From an uncultured Paracoccaceae bacterium (lineage in GTDB: Bacteria > Pseudomonadota > Alphaproteobacteria > Rhodobacterales > Rhodobacteraceae), in NCBI GenBank assembly GCA_947503765.1, contig CANNFA010000010.1:34320-98319 (forward strand): a stretch of 64,000 nt of DNA, in the 5' to 3' direction. Shown piece by piece: positions 46,765 through 56,318 of the stretch (position 1 is the stretch's first letter; every line of letters starts with the position of its first letter). A program made the translations under genes and the position numbers. Below the pieces are notes generated by a model. It did no database searches. It saw only the letters and a program-made list of their open reading frames with translations, and was not told the origin of the DNA.

Positions 46765-48123
46765 TCAAGCCTCGAGCGCGCGCCGCAGCATCTCGATGTC
46801 GTCGGTCAACTGGCTGTCCTGTGACATCAGTTCCTCGATCTTCTTGACGCCGTGCATGATGGTGGTGTGGTCGCGCCCGCCAAAACGGCGCCCGATCTCG
46901 GGCAGGCTGCGCGAGGTAAGCTGTTTCGACAGGTACATCGCCACCTGCCGCGGACGCGCCACCGCGCGCAGGCGGCGCGGGCCGATCAGGTCGGACAGGC
47001 GGATGCGGTAATGCTCGGACACCCGGCGCTGGATCTCCTCGATGGTGATCTTGCGATCCGAGGCGCGCAGGATATCCGCCAGGCAATCCTGGGTCAGCTC
47101 GTGGGTGATCTCCTTGCCGACCAGCGTGGCAAAGGCGAACAGCCGCATCAGCGCGCCTTCGAGCACGCGGACATTGGTGGAAATCCGGTGCGCGAGGAAT
47201 TCCAGCACGCCATCGGCGATCACCAGGTCGGGATATTGCCGGCGCTGCTGTTCGACCTTCTGCTGAAGGATGCCCAGCCGCAATTCGTAATCCGTCGGGT
47301 GCAGGTCCACGACCAGCCCGCATTGCAGCCGGCTGGAGATGCGGTCCTCCATGTCCTTGATCTCGTTCGGGGCACGGTCGGCCGAGATGATGATCTGCTT
47401 GTTCTGGTCCACCAGCGCGTTGAAGGTGTGAAAGAACTCCTCCTGGGTGCTTTCCTTGCCGGCGATGAACTGGACGTCATCGACCATCAGCACGTCGACC
47501 GAGCGGAAGAGCTGCTTGAAGTCCATCATCTGGCGGTCGCGCAGGGCCTGGACGAAGCGGTACATGAACTGCTCGGCCGACAGGTACACGACCTTGAGCC
47601 CGTCGTCGCGGCGCGCCAACTCGTGCGCGATGGCATGCATCAGGTGGGTCTTGCCCAGGCCGACCCCACCATACAGGAACAGCGGGTTGAAGGTGACTTC
47701 GGCGCCTTCGGCGACGCGCTTGGCGGCGGCATGGGCCAGCTCGTTCGGCTTGCCGACGACGAACCGGTCGAAGGTGAAGCGCGGATCGAGCGGCGCGCCG
47801 GGCAGATCGCTGTCGTCGGTGCCGGCGGCGGGGGCGGCGGACGCCGCGGGGCGCGGGGCAGGGCGCGGCGCGGCATTGCCGTGCGGCGGCACCACGAAAC
47901 GCACCCGCGACACGGGCTGACCCTCGGCCTGGATGCGCGCGCGGATCATCTCGCCGTAATTGCGCGACACCCAGTCGCCAAAGAACGGGGTCGGGACGTG
48001 AAAGACGGCATCGCCCGCGTCTATCCCGGCAAATTCCAGCGGTGCGATCCAGTTGCGGTAGAGATCCTTGCCGACGGCCGTTTCCAGCGCATTCTTCACT
48101 TTCCCCCAGACAGCTTCGTTCAT
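46765..48123 (-). CDS. dnaA: Chromosomal replication initiator protein DnaA
   Basis: DnaA binds DnaA boxes and opens the origin. The 452-residue protein has domain I from MNEAVWGKVKNALETAVG, an Ala/Pro-rich linker (about 82-108), the AAA+ domain with Walker A GGVGLGKTH (152-160) and Walker B VDVLMVDDVQFIAGKE, and domain IV with the helix-turn-helix signature SLPEIGRRFGGRDHTTIMHG. The ATG at 48123 fits the domain I start; the frame continues upstream but without homology. It lies downstream of rpsT with a 636-base gap. Confidence 0.97.
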   Translation of the reverse strand: MNEAVWGKVKNALETAVGKDLYRNWIAPLEFAGIDAGDAVFHVPTPFFGDWVSRNYGEMIRARIQAEGQPVSRVRFVVPPHGNAAPRPAPRPAASAAPAAGTDDSDLPGAPLDPRFTFDRFVVGKPNELAHAAAKRVAEGAEVTFNPLFLYGGVGLGKTHLMHAIAHELARRDDGLKVVYLSAEQFMYRFVQALRDRQMMDFKQLFRSVDVLMVDDVQFIAGKESTQEEFFHTFNALVDQNKQIIISADRAPNEIKDMEDRISSRLQCGLVVDLHPTDYELRLGILQQKVEQQRRQYPDLVIADGVLEFLAHRISTNVRVLEGALMRLFAFATLVGKEITHELTQDCLADILRASDRKITIEEIQRRVSEHYRIRLSDLIGPRRLRAVARPRQVAMYLSKQLTSRSLPEIGRRFGGRDHTTIMHGVKKIEELMSQDSQLTDDIEMLRRALEA

Positions 48124-48696
48124 CTTTTCAACCCGACCTCTCGTTGTCCCTTCCGGCCCGAAGACCGGCCCCGGTGCGGCCCGACAGAACCGCCCAAGCG
48201 CATTCTCGCGCGCCTCACGCCGCAAACCGGGACATCTGGCGCTCGCCCAAGGGCCTAGCGCCGGACGGGATCGCCCCGACTTGCAGGGCGCAACGGGCAG
48301 CCTGGCCGACCGGGGATACCCGGTCGAATCCAACCGCTCGACGGCGCCCATTCTTCTTGAGACATCTCGGTCGCCCGGCAGGCGCAATTGCGCACCACCG
48401 GTATCCGGTTCCGGCCTGGGCATTGGCAGCGCCCCGGTTCCGCAACCGATCAAAACGGATTCGGTATCATTTCCTACCGACCGGCGTGCCGCGGATTGCA
48501 GATCCTTGGCCGCGCGTTCCGTTTCGACCCATGTCCCCCCAGTTCCTGCGACGTGAATCGCCCGGACAAGCTAGCAAGCCGGACGCGCCGGGTGCAACGT
48601 GAGTCGGGCCTTCGGTCGGCTCTTTCTTTTGCCGTGCGTGATAAGCCGTTGAAGAGACGGCCCCGCGCGACCGAAAAACCACAGCCGGGCACGACA
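48124..48696. other. Gene-free stretch upstream of dnaA
   Basis: This is the 5' region of dnaA up to the rpsT terminator. I looked for DnaA boxes (TTATNCACA on either strand), AT-rich unwinding tracts and CtrA-type motifs and saw none convincing. It therefore shows no sign of being the replication origin. It presumably holds the dnaA promoter and a long leader, which I cannot pinpoint. Confidence 0.5.
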
Positions 48697-48722
48697 AAGG
48701 CGCGCGGGGGTCCGCGCGCCTT
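48697..48722 (-). terminator. Terminator hairpin downstream of rpsT
   Basis: AAGGCGCGCGG (48697-48707) pairs perfectly with CCGCGCGCCTT (48712-48722) around a GGGT loop. In the minus-strand transcript the stem is followed by TTTGTCG, a short U-rich end. It lies 37 bases after the rpsT stop and separates rpsT from dnaA. Confidence 0.75.
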
Positions 48723-48759
48723 GGTTCGATTTGTCGCTGAGTCGTTCGGGCCGGGCGCG

Positions 48760-49023
48760 TCAGCCCAGCGCCTTCACCCGTGCGGACAGGCGCGACATCT
48801 TCCGCGCGACGGTGTTCTTGTGCAGAACGCCCTTGGTCACGCCGCGCATCATCTCGGGCTGGGCGCTGCGCAGGGCGGCGGCGGCCGCGTCCTGGTCGCC
48901 GGTGGCGATGGCTTCCTCGACCTTGCGAAGATAGGTGCGGATGCGAGAACGGCGCGCCTTGTTGACGGCAAAGCGGGCGTCGTTCTGGCGGGCGCGTTTC
49001 TTGGACTGGCGGGTGTTGGCCAT
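48760..49023 (-). CDS. rpsT: 30S ribosomal protein S20
   Basis: S20 binds 16S rRNA early in 30S assembly. The 87-residue basic protein starts [20 protein letters not shown] and has [32 protein letters not shown], which are diagnostic. Its length is standard. It lies upstream of dnaA on the same strand with a terminator in between, as in other Rhodobacterales. GGGAAAGGGAAAG precedes the start. Confidence 0.97.
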   Translation of the reverse strand: MANTRQSKKRARQNDARFAVNKARRSRIRTYLRKVEEAIATGDQDAAAAALRSAQPEMMRGVTKGVLHKNTVARKMSRLSARVKALG

Positions 49024-49208
49024 GTGTCTTTCCCTTTCCCGGGTTCAGTGCAAACGAATCGCGCGGAAGCTCCGGGCCGGGTTTGAACAACCGGCAACAT
49101 CCGGCCTGGCGGGCCTCACGCGCATGTAACGCGGCGGCGTATAGGGCAGAACGGAGCGAAAGGGAACCGAAAAACGCAGCGCGGGGTCGGCATCCGGCGC
49201 GGCCCGCG

Positions 49209-49985
49209 TCACTTGTCGCGGAATTGCGCCTCGCGCTTGTCGAGGAAGGCGGCCATGCCTTCGCTCTGATCCTCGGTGGCGAACAGCGAATGGAATAGGC
49301 GCCGCTCGAACAGCAGCCCCTCGGACAGGGTCGTCTCGTAGGCGCGGTTCACCGCCTCCTTGGCGGCGCGGGTGGCCACGGCGGATTTCTCGGCGATCTT
49401 CTGCGCGGCGCCCATCGCCTCTTCCATCAGTTTCTTGGCGGGGACGACGCGGCTGACCAGGCCGGACCGCTCTGCCTCGTCGGCATCCATGAAACGGCCG
49501 GTCAGGTGCATGTCCATCGCCTTGGACTTGCCCAGGAATCGGGTCAGGCGCTGGGTTCCGCCCAGCCCGGCGATGATGCCGAGATTGATCTCGGGCTGGC
49601 CGAACTTGGCGTTGTCCGCGCAGATGATAAAGTCGCACATCATCGCCAGTTCGCAGCCGCCGCCCAGCGCATAGCCCGACACGGCCGCGATCACGGGTTT
49701 GCGGCAGCGCAGGATGCGGTTCACGTCATCCTCGAACATGTCGGTCATGAACACGTCGACGAACGTCTTTTCCGACATCTCCTTGATGTCGGCGCCGGCC
49801 GCGAACGCCTTTTCGGAGCCGGTGAGCACGATGCACCGGACCTTTTCGTTGCGCTCGGCGTCGCGTATCGCCACCGACAACTCGCCCAGCAGCTCGGAGT
49901 TGAGCGCATTCATGGCATCGGGTCGGTTGAGCTTGATGAGAGCGACCTGATCGTCGATTTCGACGATAATCGTCTTGAAGGCCAT
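49209..49985 (-). CDS. Enoyl-CoA hydratase
   Basis: This crotonase-family enzyme adds water to trans-2-enoyl-CoA in beta-oxidation. The 258-residue protein has the oxyanion-hole segments [13 protein letters not shown] and [15 protein letters not shown], and the catalytic glutamates in [17 protein letters not shown] and nearby. The ending [12 protein letters not shown] is typical of the short-chain type. The ATG at 49985 fits the conserved [17 protein letters not shown] start; an upstream in-frame start at 50027 is less likely. It lies between mutM and rpsT on the same strand. Confidence 0.94.
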   Translation of the reverse strand: MAFKTIIVEIDDQVALIKLNRPDAMNALNSELLGELSVAIRDAERNEKVRCIVLTGSEKAFAAGADIKEMSEKTFVDVFMTDMFEDDVNRILRCRKPVIAAVSGYALGGGCELAMMCDFIICADNAKFGQPEINLGIIAGLGGTQRLTRFLGKSKAMDMHLTGRFMDADEAERSGLVSRVVPAKKLMEEAMGAAQKIAEKSAVATRAAKEAVNRAYETTLSEGLLFERRLFHSLFATEDQSEGMAAFLDKREAQFRDK

Positions 49986-50051
49986 TGCGGCGCCCTTGTC
50001 TGTATCCCCTCGTCGGACCGAGTCCATATCAGGCTTGGGGGGCGGTTCAAG

Positions 50052-50903
50052 TCACCTTTGGCATTTCGCGCAGAAGAAGGTCGACCGCCCCGATTGCACG
50101 ATTCGCGCGACGGTGCCGGGGCAGCCGGGGGTGGGGCAGGGCGCGCCTTCGCGGTCGTAAACGTGGAAACTGTGCTGGAAATATCCAAGCTCGCCGCTGG
50201 TTTGGCGGTGGTCGCGCAGGCTCGACCCGCCGGCCTCGATCGCCTCTGACAGGACGTCGCGGATCACCGGAACCAGCGCCCGCACCCGCGGCGCCGCGAT
50301 GCGCCCGGCCTTCCGGCGCGGGTCGACATGTGCCCTGAAAAGCGCTTCGCAAACGTAAATATTGCCCAATCCGGCAACAATCCGTTGATCCAGAAGCGCC
50401 GATTTCACCGGTGTATTGCGGCCATGGAATCGCTGCACGAGGTAGTCTTCGTGAAACGCGTTGCCCAGCGGCTCGGGGCCAAGACGCGACAGCAGCCAGT
50501 GCGAATCGAGCTCGGCGGTCGGCCAGAGATCCATCGCACCGAATCGCCGGGCGTCGTTGAAGGTGATGCGCGCGCCGCCTTCCATGTCCAGGATGACATG
50601 GTCGTGTTTTTCCGGTGCGGCATGGGCATGGTGAAATCCGCCGGGCATCGCGCCGGAGACCAGCATCCGCCCCGACATGCCCAGATGCACGATCAGCGTC
50701 TCGCCCGAGGCGAGATCAGCCAAGAGGTATTTCGACCGCCGCCGCAGCGCCAGCACCCGCTTCCCGGCCAGCCGCTCGGCCATGCGCGCAGGCAGCGGCC
50801 AGCGCAGGTCGGGGCGCCGCGCCTCGGCGGACAGGATCGTGCGGCCTTCCATCGCGGGCAGCAGTCCGCGGCGCACGGTTTCGACCTCTGGCAATTCGGG
50901 CAT
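50052..50903 (-). CDS. mutM: Formamidopyrimidine-DNA glycosylase
   Basis: MutM excises 8-oxoguanine and formamidopyrimidines. The 283-residue protein has the mature N-terminus [13 protein letters not shown] with catalytic Pro2 and Glu3, the loop [21 protein letters not shown], the helix-turn-helix [19 protein letters not shown] and a C-terminal zinc finger with CPTPGCPG and CAKC. The ATG at 50903 is fixed by the MPELPE motif. It is divergent from ubiE. MutY, its partner in the oxoG system, is at 21-22 kb. Confidence 0.97.
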   Translation of the reverse strand: MPELPEVETVRRGLLPAMEGRTILSAEARRPDLRWPLPARMAERLAGKRVLALRRRSKYLLADLASGETLIVHLGMSGRMLVSGAMPGGFHHAHAAPEKHDHVILDMEGGARITFNDARRFGAMDLWPTAELDSHWLLSRLGPEPLGNAFHEDYLVQRFHGRNTPVKSALLDQRIVAGLGNIYVCEALFRAHVDPRRKAGRIAAPRVRALVPVIRDVLSEAIEAGGSSLRDHRQTSGELGYFQHSFHVYDREGAPCPTPGCPGTVARIVQSGRSTFFCAKCQR

Positions 50904-51034
50904 TGCGGTGTGACCCTCTTGTTTCCGGCATATGCGCGGCAGGGCCGCATTTTTCGGGCGTGTCGGGCCAGCCAAGGTTTGTGTCCCGCCGACGGACGCT
51001 ATATCGGATGCGCGGATGCATCGGGGCAAGTGAC

Positions 51035-51778
51035 ATGACGGAAAAGACCACGCATTTCGGCAGCGAGACGATCCCCGAGGCGGAAAAGGCCGGGCGGGTG
51101 CACGGCGTCTTCACCTCGGTCGCGTCGCGCTATGACGTGATGAACGACGTGATGTCGGGCGGGATCCACCGGCTGTGGAAGGACGCGATGATGGACTGGC
51201 TGGCGCCGCGGCCCGGCCAGCGGCTGCTGGATGTGGCCGGCGGCACCGGCGATGTGGCGTTCCGGTTTCTGAAACGCGCGCCGGGCGCCAGCGCCGTCGT
51301 CTGCGACATGACCGAGGGGATGCTGGACGCCGGCCGCACCCGCGCCGAGGCGGAAAGCATGGCGGACAGGCTGGACTGGGTGGTGGGCGACGCCATGGCG
51401 CTGCCGTTCGAGGCGGCCAGTTTCGACGTCTACACCATCAGCTTCGGCATAAGGAACGTGACCCGTCCCGAGGACGCGCTGGCAGAGGCGTTCCGCGTGC
51501 TTCGGCCCGGCGGCCGCCTGATGGTGCTGGAATTCAGCCAGCTTCCCCATCCGGGGATGCAATGGCTGTACGACCGCTATTCGTACAACGTGATTCCGCG
51601 GATGGGACAGGCGATTGCCGGCGACCGGGACAGCTATCAGTACCTTGTCGAATCGATTCGGAAATTTCCCGATCAGGAAACCTTTGCCGGCATGATCCGC
51701 GATGCCGGGTTCGATCAGGTGAAGTACCGCAACCTGTCCATGGGCATTGCCGCCCTGCATTCCGGCTGGAAACTTTGA
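51035..51778 (+). CDS. ubiE: Ubiquinone/menaquinone biosynthesis C-methyltransferase UbiE
   Basis: UbiE methylates C2 of the benzoquinol ring with S-adenosylmethionine. The 247-residue protein has [20 protein letters not shown], the SAM-binding [19 protein letters not shown], and the family motif [24 protein letters not shown] and [19 protein letters not shown] (quoted in parts). The 3' end overlaps the ubiB start (TTGA, 51775-51778), so the two are translationally coupled. Confidence 0.96.
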   Translation: MTEKTTHFGSETIPEAEKAGRVHGVFTSVASRYDVMNDVMSGGIHRLWKDAMMDWLAPRPGQRLLDVAGGTGDVAFRFLKRAPGASAVVCDMTEGMLDAGRTRAEAESMADRLDWVVGDAMALPFEAASFDVYTISFGIRNVTRPEDALAEAFRVLRPGGRLMVLEFSQLPHPGMQWLYDRYSYNVIPRMGQAIAGDRDSYQYLVESIRKFPDQETFAGMIRDAGFDQVKYRNLSMGIAALHSGWKL

Positions 51779-53304
51779 GGGGGCCGCACAACATCTGGCG
51801 TCTGGTCCGCACGGGTGCCACGATGGAACGGACCGGCGCGATGGGGGTCGTGCTGGACGCGATGAGCGCGCCGCCCACGCTGCGCGCTGCCGCCCGCATC
51901 CTGGGCTGGCCGTTCAAGTGGCTGGGCTACAAGGGCGACCCGGCGATGCCGCCGGTCACCCGGGCGCTGACCGCGCTTGGCCCGGCCTACATCAAGTTCG
52001 GGCAAATCCTGTCGACCCGGCCCGACGTGGTGGGGGCCGACCTCGCGCTTCAGCTACAGGTGTTGCAGGACAAACTGCCGCCCTTCCCGATCGCGGAGGC
52101 CAAAAAGACCGTCGCCGCCGAGCTGGGCCAGCCGGTCGAGGCGATCTTTTCGGAGTTTTCCGAACCCGTCGCCGCCGCCTCCATCGCGCAGGTGCATCAC
52201 GCCCGGCTGGCCGAGAATGGCCGCGACGTGGCGGTGAAGGTGCTGCGCCCCGGTATCGAAAAGGCGTTCCGCAAGGATATCGACGCCTTCTATTTCGCCG
52301 CCGACATGATCGAGCTTCTGTCGCCCGCCTCGCGCCGTCTGCGCCCGCGCGACGTGATCGAGCATTTCGAGGGCGTGGTTCTGGGCGAGCTGGACCTGCG
52401 CATGGAAACCGCCGCCGCGGCGGAATTCGCCGCCAATACCGAGGGCGACGAGGGCTTTCGCGTGCCGCAGGTGGTCTGGAACCTGTGCGGCCGCCGGGCG
52501 ATGACGCTGGACTGGGCCGAGGGGATCCCGCTGAACGATCTGGTCGCCATCGACGCGGCCGGGCACGACCGGCGCAAGCTGGCGGGGCGGGTGCTGCACC
52601 TGTTCCTCAGCCATGCGCTGCGCGACGGGTATTTCCACGGCGACATGCATCAGGGCAACCTGAAGGTCGCGGCGAACGGCGACCTGATCGCGCTCGATTT
52701 CGGGATCATGGGGCAGATCGACGAATATACCCGCCGGGTCTATGCCGAGATCCTGTTCGGGTTCATCCGCAAGGATTACCACCGCGTCGCCGAAGTGCAT
52801 TTCGAGGCCGGCTACGTTCCGAAAGACCGCGACATGGATGCGTTCGCCCGCGCCCTGCGCTCTGTCGGAGAGCCGATCTTCGGGCTCGATGCGTCGCGGG
52901 TGTCGATGGGGCGGCTGCTGAACCACCTGTTCGAGGTGACGGAACGGTTCGGCATGGAAACCCGGACCGAGCTGATCCTGCTGCAACGCACCATGGTGGT
53001 GGTCGAGGGGGTCGCGCGCTCGCTCGACCCGAACATGAACATCTGGCGGATGGCGCAGCCGGTGGTCGAGGATTACATCAAGACCAATATCGGCCCGCGC
53101 GCCATGCTGAACGATTTGCGCAAGACCGCCAGGGTGGTTGCGCGGTACGGCCCGCGTCTGCCCGATCTCGTCGATGCGGCGCTGTCGGGAACCTCGGACC
53201 AGCCGCCGCGAAAGAGCGGCCTTCGCGCCTGGCAGGCGCTGGGCTTCATGGCGCTGGGCGGCGGACTGGTCGGGGCCGGCGTGCTGCTGGCCGGATTGCT
53301 CTAG
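51775..53304 (+). CDS. ubiB: Ubiquinone biosynthesis regulatory kinase-like protein UbiB
   Basis: UbiB is an atypical ABC1/ADCK-type kinase-like ATPase needed for ubiquinone synthesis at the inner membrane. The 509-residue protein has the KxGQ motif in [13 protein letters not shown], the Ala-rich loop [14 protein letters not shown], the catalytic-loop-like [13 protein letters not shown] and the metal-binding [11 protein letters not shown]. Two C-terminal hydrophobic segments follow ([17 protein letters not shown]). The start is a TTG at 51775, giving [20 protein letters not shown], which fits the family, and overlaps the ubiE stop. The stop TAG overlaps that of the next gene. Confidence 0.94.
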   Translation: MRGPHNIWRLVRTGATMERTGAMGVVLDAMSAPPTLRAAARILGWPFKWLGYKGDPAMPPVTRALTALGPAYIKFGQILSTRPDVVGADLALQLQVLQDKLPPFPIAEAKKTVAAELGQPVEAIFSEFSEPVAAASIAQVHHARLAENGRDVAVKVLRPGIEKAFRKDIDAFYFAADMIELLSPASRRLRPRDVIEHFEGVVLGELDLRMETAAAAEFAANTEGDEGFRVPQVVWNLCGRRAMTLDWAEGIPLNDLVAIDAAGHDRRKLAGRVLHLFLSHALRDGYFHGDMHQGNLKVAANGDLIALDFGIMGQIDEYTRRVYAEILFGFIRKDYHRVAEVHFEAGYVPKDRDMDAFARALRSVGEPIFGLDASRVSMGRLLNHLFEVTERFGMETRTELILLQRTMVVVEGVARSLDPNMNIWRMAQPVVEDYIKTNIGPRAMLNDLRKTARVVARYGPRLPDLVDAALSGTSDQPPRKSGLRAWQALGFMALGGGLVGAGVLLAGLL

Positions 53305-54281
53305 GTCCGCATGTTGCGCGCCGATTCCTTGATCGCCGCATATTGCCCCGACGGCCGGTAGCGCCACAGATATTCCGGCAGGATCGCGTCCATCGACATC
53401 GGCGTGATGCCCAGTTCCGGCAGCCCGCGCGCACCCTCGGAAACGATGTTGTCGTGGCGCAACTGCTTGACCTGATCGCGGCTGACCGGACCCTTGATCA
53501 GCCCCAGCGACACGATTTTCGCCATGTCGGAGCCCCAGCCGATCAGCCGGCCGATCCAGAACGGCAGGTTCACAACCAGGCGCCGCCGCCTGATCTCGGC
53601 CAGCATCCGCTGCATCAGCGCGCGGAAGCTTGCCACTTCGGGCCCGCCAAGCTCGTACACGCCCGGCGCGGCGGCGCCCGTGGCGGCCAGAGTCGCCGCC
53701 TCGGCGACGTCGTCGACATAGACCGGCTGAAACAGTGTCGCCCCGCCGAATAGCGGCAGCACCCAGGTCAGGCGCGCCATGCCGGCAAACCGGTTGAAGA
53801 AATCGTCCTCCGGCCCGAAGATCACGGAGGGGCGAAGGATCACCGCGCCCGGCATATGCGCCAGAATGGCGGCCTCGCCCTCGGCTTTCGTGCGGGCATA
53901 GGCGCTGTCGCTGCCTTCGTCCGCGCCGATGGCCGAGATGTGGACCATTCGCCTGACCCCGAGTTCGGCCGCGATCCGCGCGATCCGCCCGGCCCCCTCA
54001 TGCTGGACCGCGTCGAAATTGTTCCGGCCCCGTGCGTCGAAGGTGCCGACGCAATTCACCACCGCGTCCGCGCCATGCAGAGCGGCGCGCACGCTCGCGT
54101 CGTCGCGGATGTTGCTGAACACCGGCTCGACCTGACCGACCACGCCGTAGGGCCGCACGAACCCCGCCTGCTCCGGCCGCCGCACGGCAACCCGCACGCG
54201 CCAGCCTTCGCGCGCCATTCGCCATGCGATGTAACGCCCGACAAATCCCGATCCGCCGAAAATGGTCACGAGTTTCGACAT
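53301..54281 (-). CDS. NAD(P)-binding complex I NDUFA9-like protein
   Basis: The 326-residue extended short-chain dehydrogenase-like protein has the nucleotide motif IFGGSGFVGRYIAWRM at the N-terminus, VVNCVGTFDARGRNNFDAV, YARTKAEGEAAIL with Tyr and Lys, and ILRPSVIFGPEDDFFNRFAGM. It resembles the NDUFA9-type accessory subunit of respiratory complex I and its alphaproteobacterial homologues. It converges with ubiB, and the two stops share the palindrome CTAG (53301-53304). The ATG at 54281 fits MSKLVTIFGGSG. Confidence 0.88.
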   Translation of the reverse strand: MSKLVTIFGGSGFVGRYIAWRMAREGWRVRVAVRRPEQAGFVRPYGVVGQVEPVFSNIRDDASVRAALHGADAVVNCVGTFDARGRNNFDAVQHEGAGRIARIAAELGVRRMVHISAIGADEGSDSAYARTKAEGEAAILAHMPGAVILRPSVIFGPEDDFFNRFAGMARLTWVLPLFGGATLFQPVYVDDVAEAATLAATGAAAPGVYELGGPEVASFRALMQRMLAEIRRRRLVVNLPFWIGRLIGWGSDMAKIVSLGLIKGPVSRDQVKQLRHDNIVSEGARGLPELGITPMSMDAILPEYLWRYRPSGQYAAIKESARNMRT

Positions 54282-54377
54282 GGCCAGCCTCCGCCTGTTA
54301 TGCGGGTTTTTCCATAGCCGCGCCGGGCGGCTGGAACAACCCGCCATCGTGTCGCGATTTTCCCGCGCGAAGAGGCG

Positions 54378-54404
54378 TTGACACCCGCCCGGCCCATGTA
54401 TAGA
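54378..54404 (+). promoter_or_regulatory. Promoter of the tRNA-Leu gene
   Basis: A perfect -35 TTGACA (54378-54383) is followed after 15 bases by TATAGA (54399-54404), and TAGATC at 54401 would give a 17-base spacer. Transcription would begin near 54411, about 12 bases before the tRNA. Confidence 0.6.
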
Positions 54405-54422
54405 TCGCCGCTCACGACACCT

Positions 54423-54509
54423 GCCCAGGTGGCGGAATTGGTAGACGCGCTAGCTTCAGGTGCTAGTGTCCGTATGGACGTGGAGGTTCGAGTCCTCTCC
54501 TGGGCACCA
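54423..54509 (+). tRNA. tRNA-Leu (anticodon CAG), 3' CCA encoded
   Basis: The sequence folds as a class II tRNA with a long variable arm. The acceptor stem GCCCAGG pairs with CCTGGGC, the D arm is TGGCGGAATTGGTAGACG, the anticodon stem CTAGC/GCTAG closes a TTCAGGT loop with anticodon CAG, and the T arm is GAGGTTCGAGTCCTC. It ends ACCA. It reads CUG codons, very common in this genome. It marks the left edge of the lower-GC region and is a natural integration site. Confidence 0.97.
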
Positions 54510-54597
54510 TAGTTTTCTCGCAAGTATTTGATTATTAATTGAGTTTTGGCGCAGACTTTTTTCAAATCCCGCTTTTTATCCCCCTTTCGGCCCGCGC

Positions 54598-55038
54598 ATG
54601 CCGCCGGGCGATCCTCCCGCATTGGAACGGTCCACCCCTATAGCTAGGAAACGAAGGGCGATTGTATATTACAAGATCGCCGGAGACCCGGTCCTGGAAG
54701 CGGCGTTCGCCACGGCGCTGGTACGCGCCGAGCGCATCTTGGGCCAACAGGCCGGCGACAAGGACAAGCTTTATGAGCTGCATGCCCCCGAGGTGGAGCG
54801 CGTTGGCAAGGGCAAGGCCCGCACCTGCTACGAGTTCGGCTGCAAGACCGCGATCGCCACCACCAACGAGCACTGCAAGGGCGGCCAGTTCTTCCTCGGC
54901 GCCAGATCATTGTCCGGCAATCCTTATGACGACCACAGCCTTGCCGGACAGATCGATCAGGTCGAACAGCTGACCGAAACCTCCGTCAGGCGCGCCTATG
55001 TGGATCGCGGCTATGTCATCGTGAAGCGGCACCCGTGA
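54598..55038 (+). pseudogene. IS5-like transposase fragment, truncated at both ends
   Basis: From about residue 50 the frame matches DDE transposases: DKLYELHAPEVERVGKGKAR, YEFGCKTAIATTNEHCKGGQ, GNPYDDHSLAGQIDQVEQLT and RRAYVDRGY, the last holding one catalytic Asp. Normal members continue with a GHN segment and a DDE glutamate helix, which are missing: after VDRGY the frame runs VIVKRHP and stops. The N-terminal third is not recognisable. It is a remnant between the tRNA and the acquired genes, with a breakpoint near 55010. Confidence 0.82.
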
Positions 55039-55042
55039 TACG

Positions 55043-56206
55043 TCAGTCATCTGCACCGACTCGCCGCCACAGATGTTCCTCGACGTGCTCGGGGCGCAGG
55101 GAAACCCCCAGCCCGGCGCCCTGCGGCACCCGGACCATGCCGTCTTCGATTGGGGCTGTCTCAATTGGAGCATCGATTAGATCAACATATCCAGGCTCGC
55201 GGTCAAATTCAGGAAAAAACTCCAGAACGCGAAAATTCGGAATTGACGCAGCGAATTGCGCCGCAATGACGGTGGCCAGAGTCGAGCCGTAATTGTGCGG
55301 TGCAATGCTGACATTGTGACATTCAGCCATCGCAGCGATGCGCCGAGCCTCGGACAGGCCTCCACAATTCCCGACATCGGGTTGCAGAATATCGACACTG
55401 CCAGTCCGAAGCAGCCGGTTGAAGGCATAGCGGGTGTAGGCCCGCTCGCCTGCCGCGATCGGGATCGCAGTATTGAGTTGTTGCATTGCCTCGGGGATCG
55501 CAGGATCGACCGGCTCTTCGATGAACCCCACGTCGAACGGCTCCAACCGTCGCAAAAGGGGCCGCAGTTGATCAATGGTCAGACCGCCGCCCAGGTCAAG
55601 TAGGATATCCACATCTGTGCCGACCGCCTCGCGTAGACACTCAACTCTCTCAACCGCGAGATCCAAGACCGTCCGGGAAACCTGACGATACGTTGGGTGC
55701 CGGATCACGGTCTCCTTGTCCAAAAGACCCAGCGGATAGAATTTCAGACCACCAACCCCTGTGCCGACAATGCGCTTGCCTGCCTCCGCAAATTCGCGCC
55801 CCGTTTCGCAGCCCATCCACCAGCCGTTCGCGTAAACCTTCAGACGCTCGCGGAATGGTCCTCCGAACAGGCTGTGAACAGGTACCCCCAGTGCCTTTCC
55901 CTTAATGTCCCACAAGGCGACGTCGATGGCGCTAAGCGCTGCTGTGGTGATTGCGCCGCCCCCCTTGGTCCAAAAGCCACGATCATACAACTCGCCCCAA
56001 ATCGCTTCAACTGGGCCGGGATCACGGCCAATGACCTCGGTGGACATGATTTGCGCGATCATTGCGGCCGCAGCTTCGCCGCCCCAGCCATAACCGACAC
56101 CCGCCTCGCCTATACCGGTGATACCGGCATCGGTTTCGATTTCGAGGATCACGCCACGGCGATTGCCGGCTGGCACCACGTATACGTTTGCTGCTGTGAC
56201 TTTCAT
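55043..56206 (-). CDS. Enolase-superfamily (mandelate racemase/muconate-lactonizing type) enzyme
   Basis: The 387-residue protein has the mandelate-racemase fold: GAITTAALSAIDVALWDIKG with GVPVHSLFGG, a KFYPLG strand with a candidate catalytic Lys, metal ligands in LLDLGGGLT (Asp), FIEEPVD (Glu) and AAGERAYTR (Glu), QPDVGNCGG (Asp) and the base SIAPHNYGS (His). The His/Asp dyad points to a racemase or dehydratase acting on a carboxylate. The substrate is not fixed. It lies next to the transposase remnant and divergent from nothing close; the LysR gene follows upstream on the same strand. Its GC is lower than the core genes. Confidence 0.85.
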   Translation of the reverse strand: MKVTAANVYVVPAGNRRGVILEIETDAGITGIGEAGVGYGWGGEAAAAMIAQIMSTEVIGRDPGPVEAIWGELYDRGFWTKGGGAITTAALSAIDVALWDIKGKALGVPVHSLFGGPFRERLKVYANGWWMGCETGREFAEAGKRIVGTGVGGLKFYPLGLLDKETVIRHPTYRQVSRTVLDLAVERVECLREAVGTDVDILLDLGGGLTIDQLRPLLRRLEPFDVGFIEEPVDPAIPEAMQQLNTAIPIAAGERAYTRYAFNRLLRTGSVDILQPDVGNCGGLSEARRIAAMAECHNVSIAPHNYGSTLATVIAAQFAASIPNFRVLEFFPEFDREPGYVDLIDAPIETAPIEDGMVRVPQGAGLGVSLRPEHVEEHLWRRVGADD

Positions 56207-56318
56207 CTGCCCTCCGCTTCCGGACCGGTCAAGGCCCGAACATTCGTCTCATTTCTTGGGATCATCTCACGTGACCGTGCCGGATCGCAAAGTACTATTG
56301 GGAAACACGATAGTCGCG

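Noticed and set aside
48124..48696. Replication origin upstream of dnaA
   Set aside because: No DnaA boxes or AT-rich unwinding region could be seen.
54423..54509. Direct repeat of the tRNA 3' end as a right attachment site
   Set aside because: I searched by eye through 54510-64000 for a copy of the last 20 bases of the tRNA and found none.
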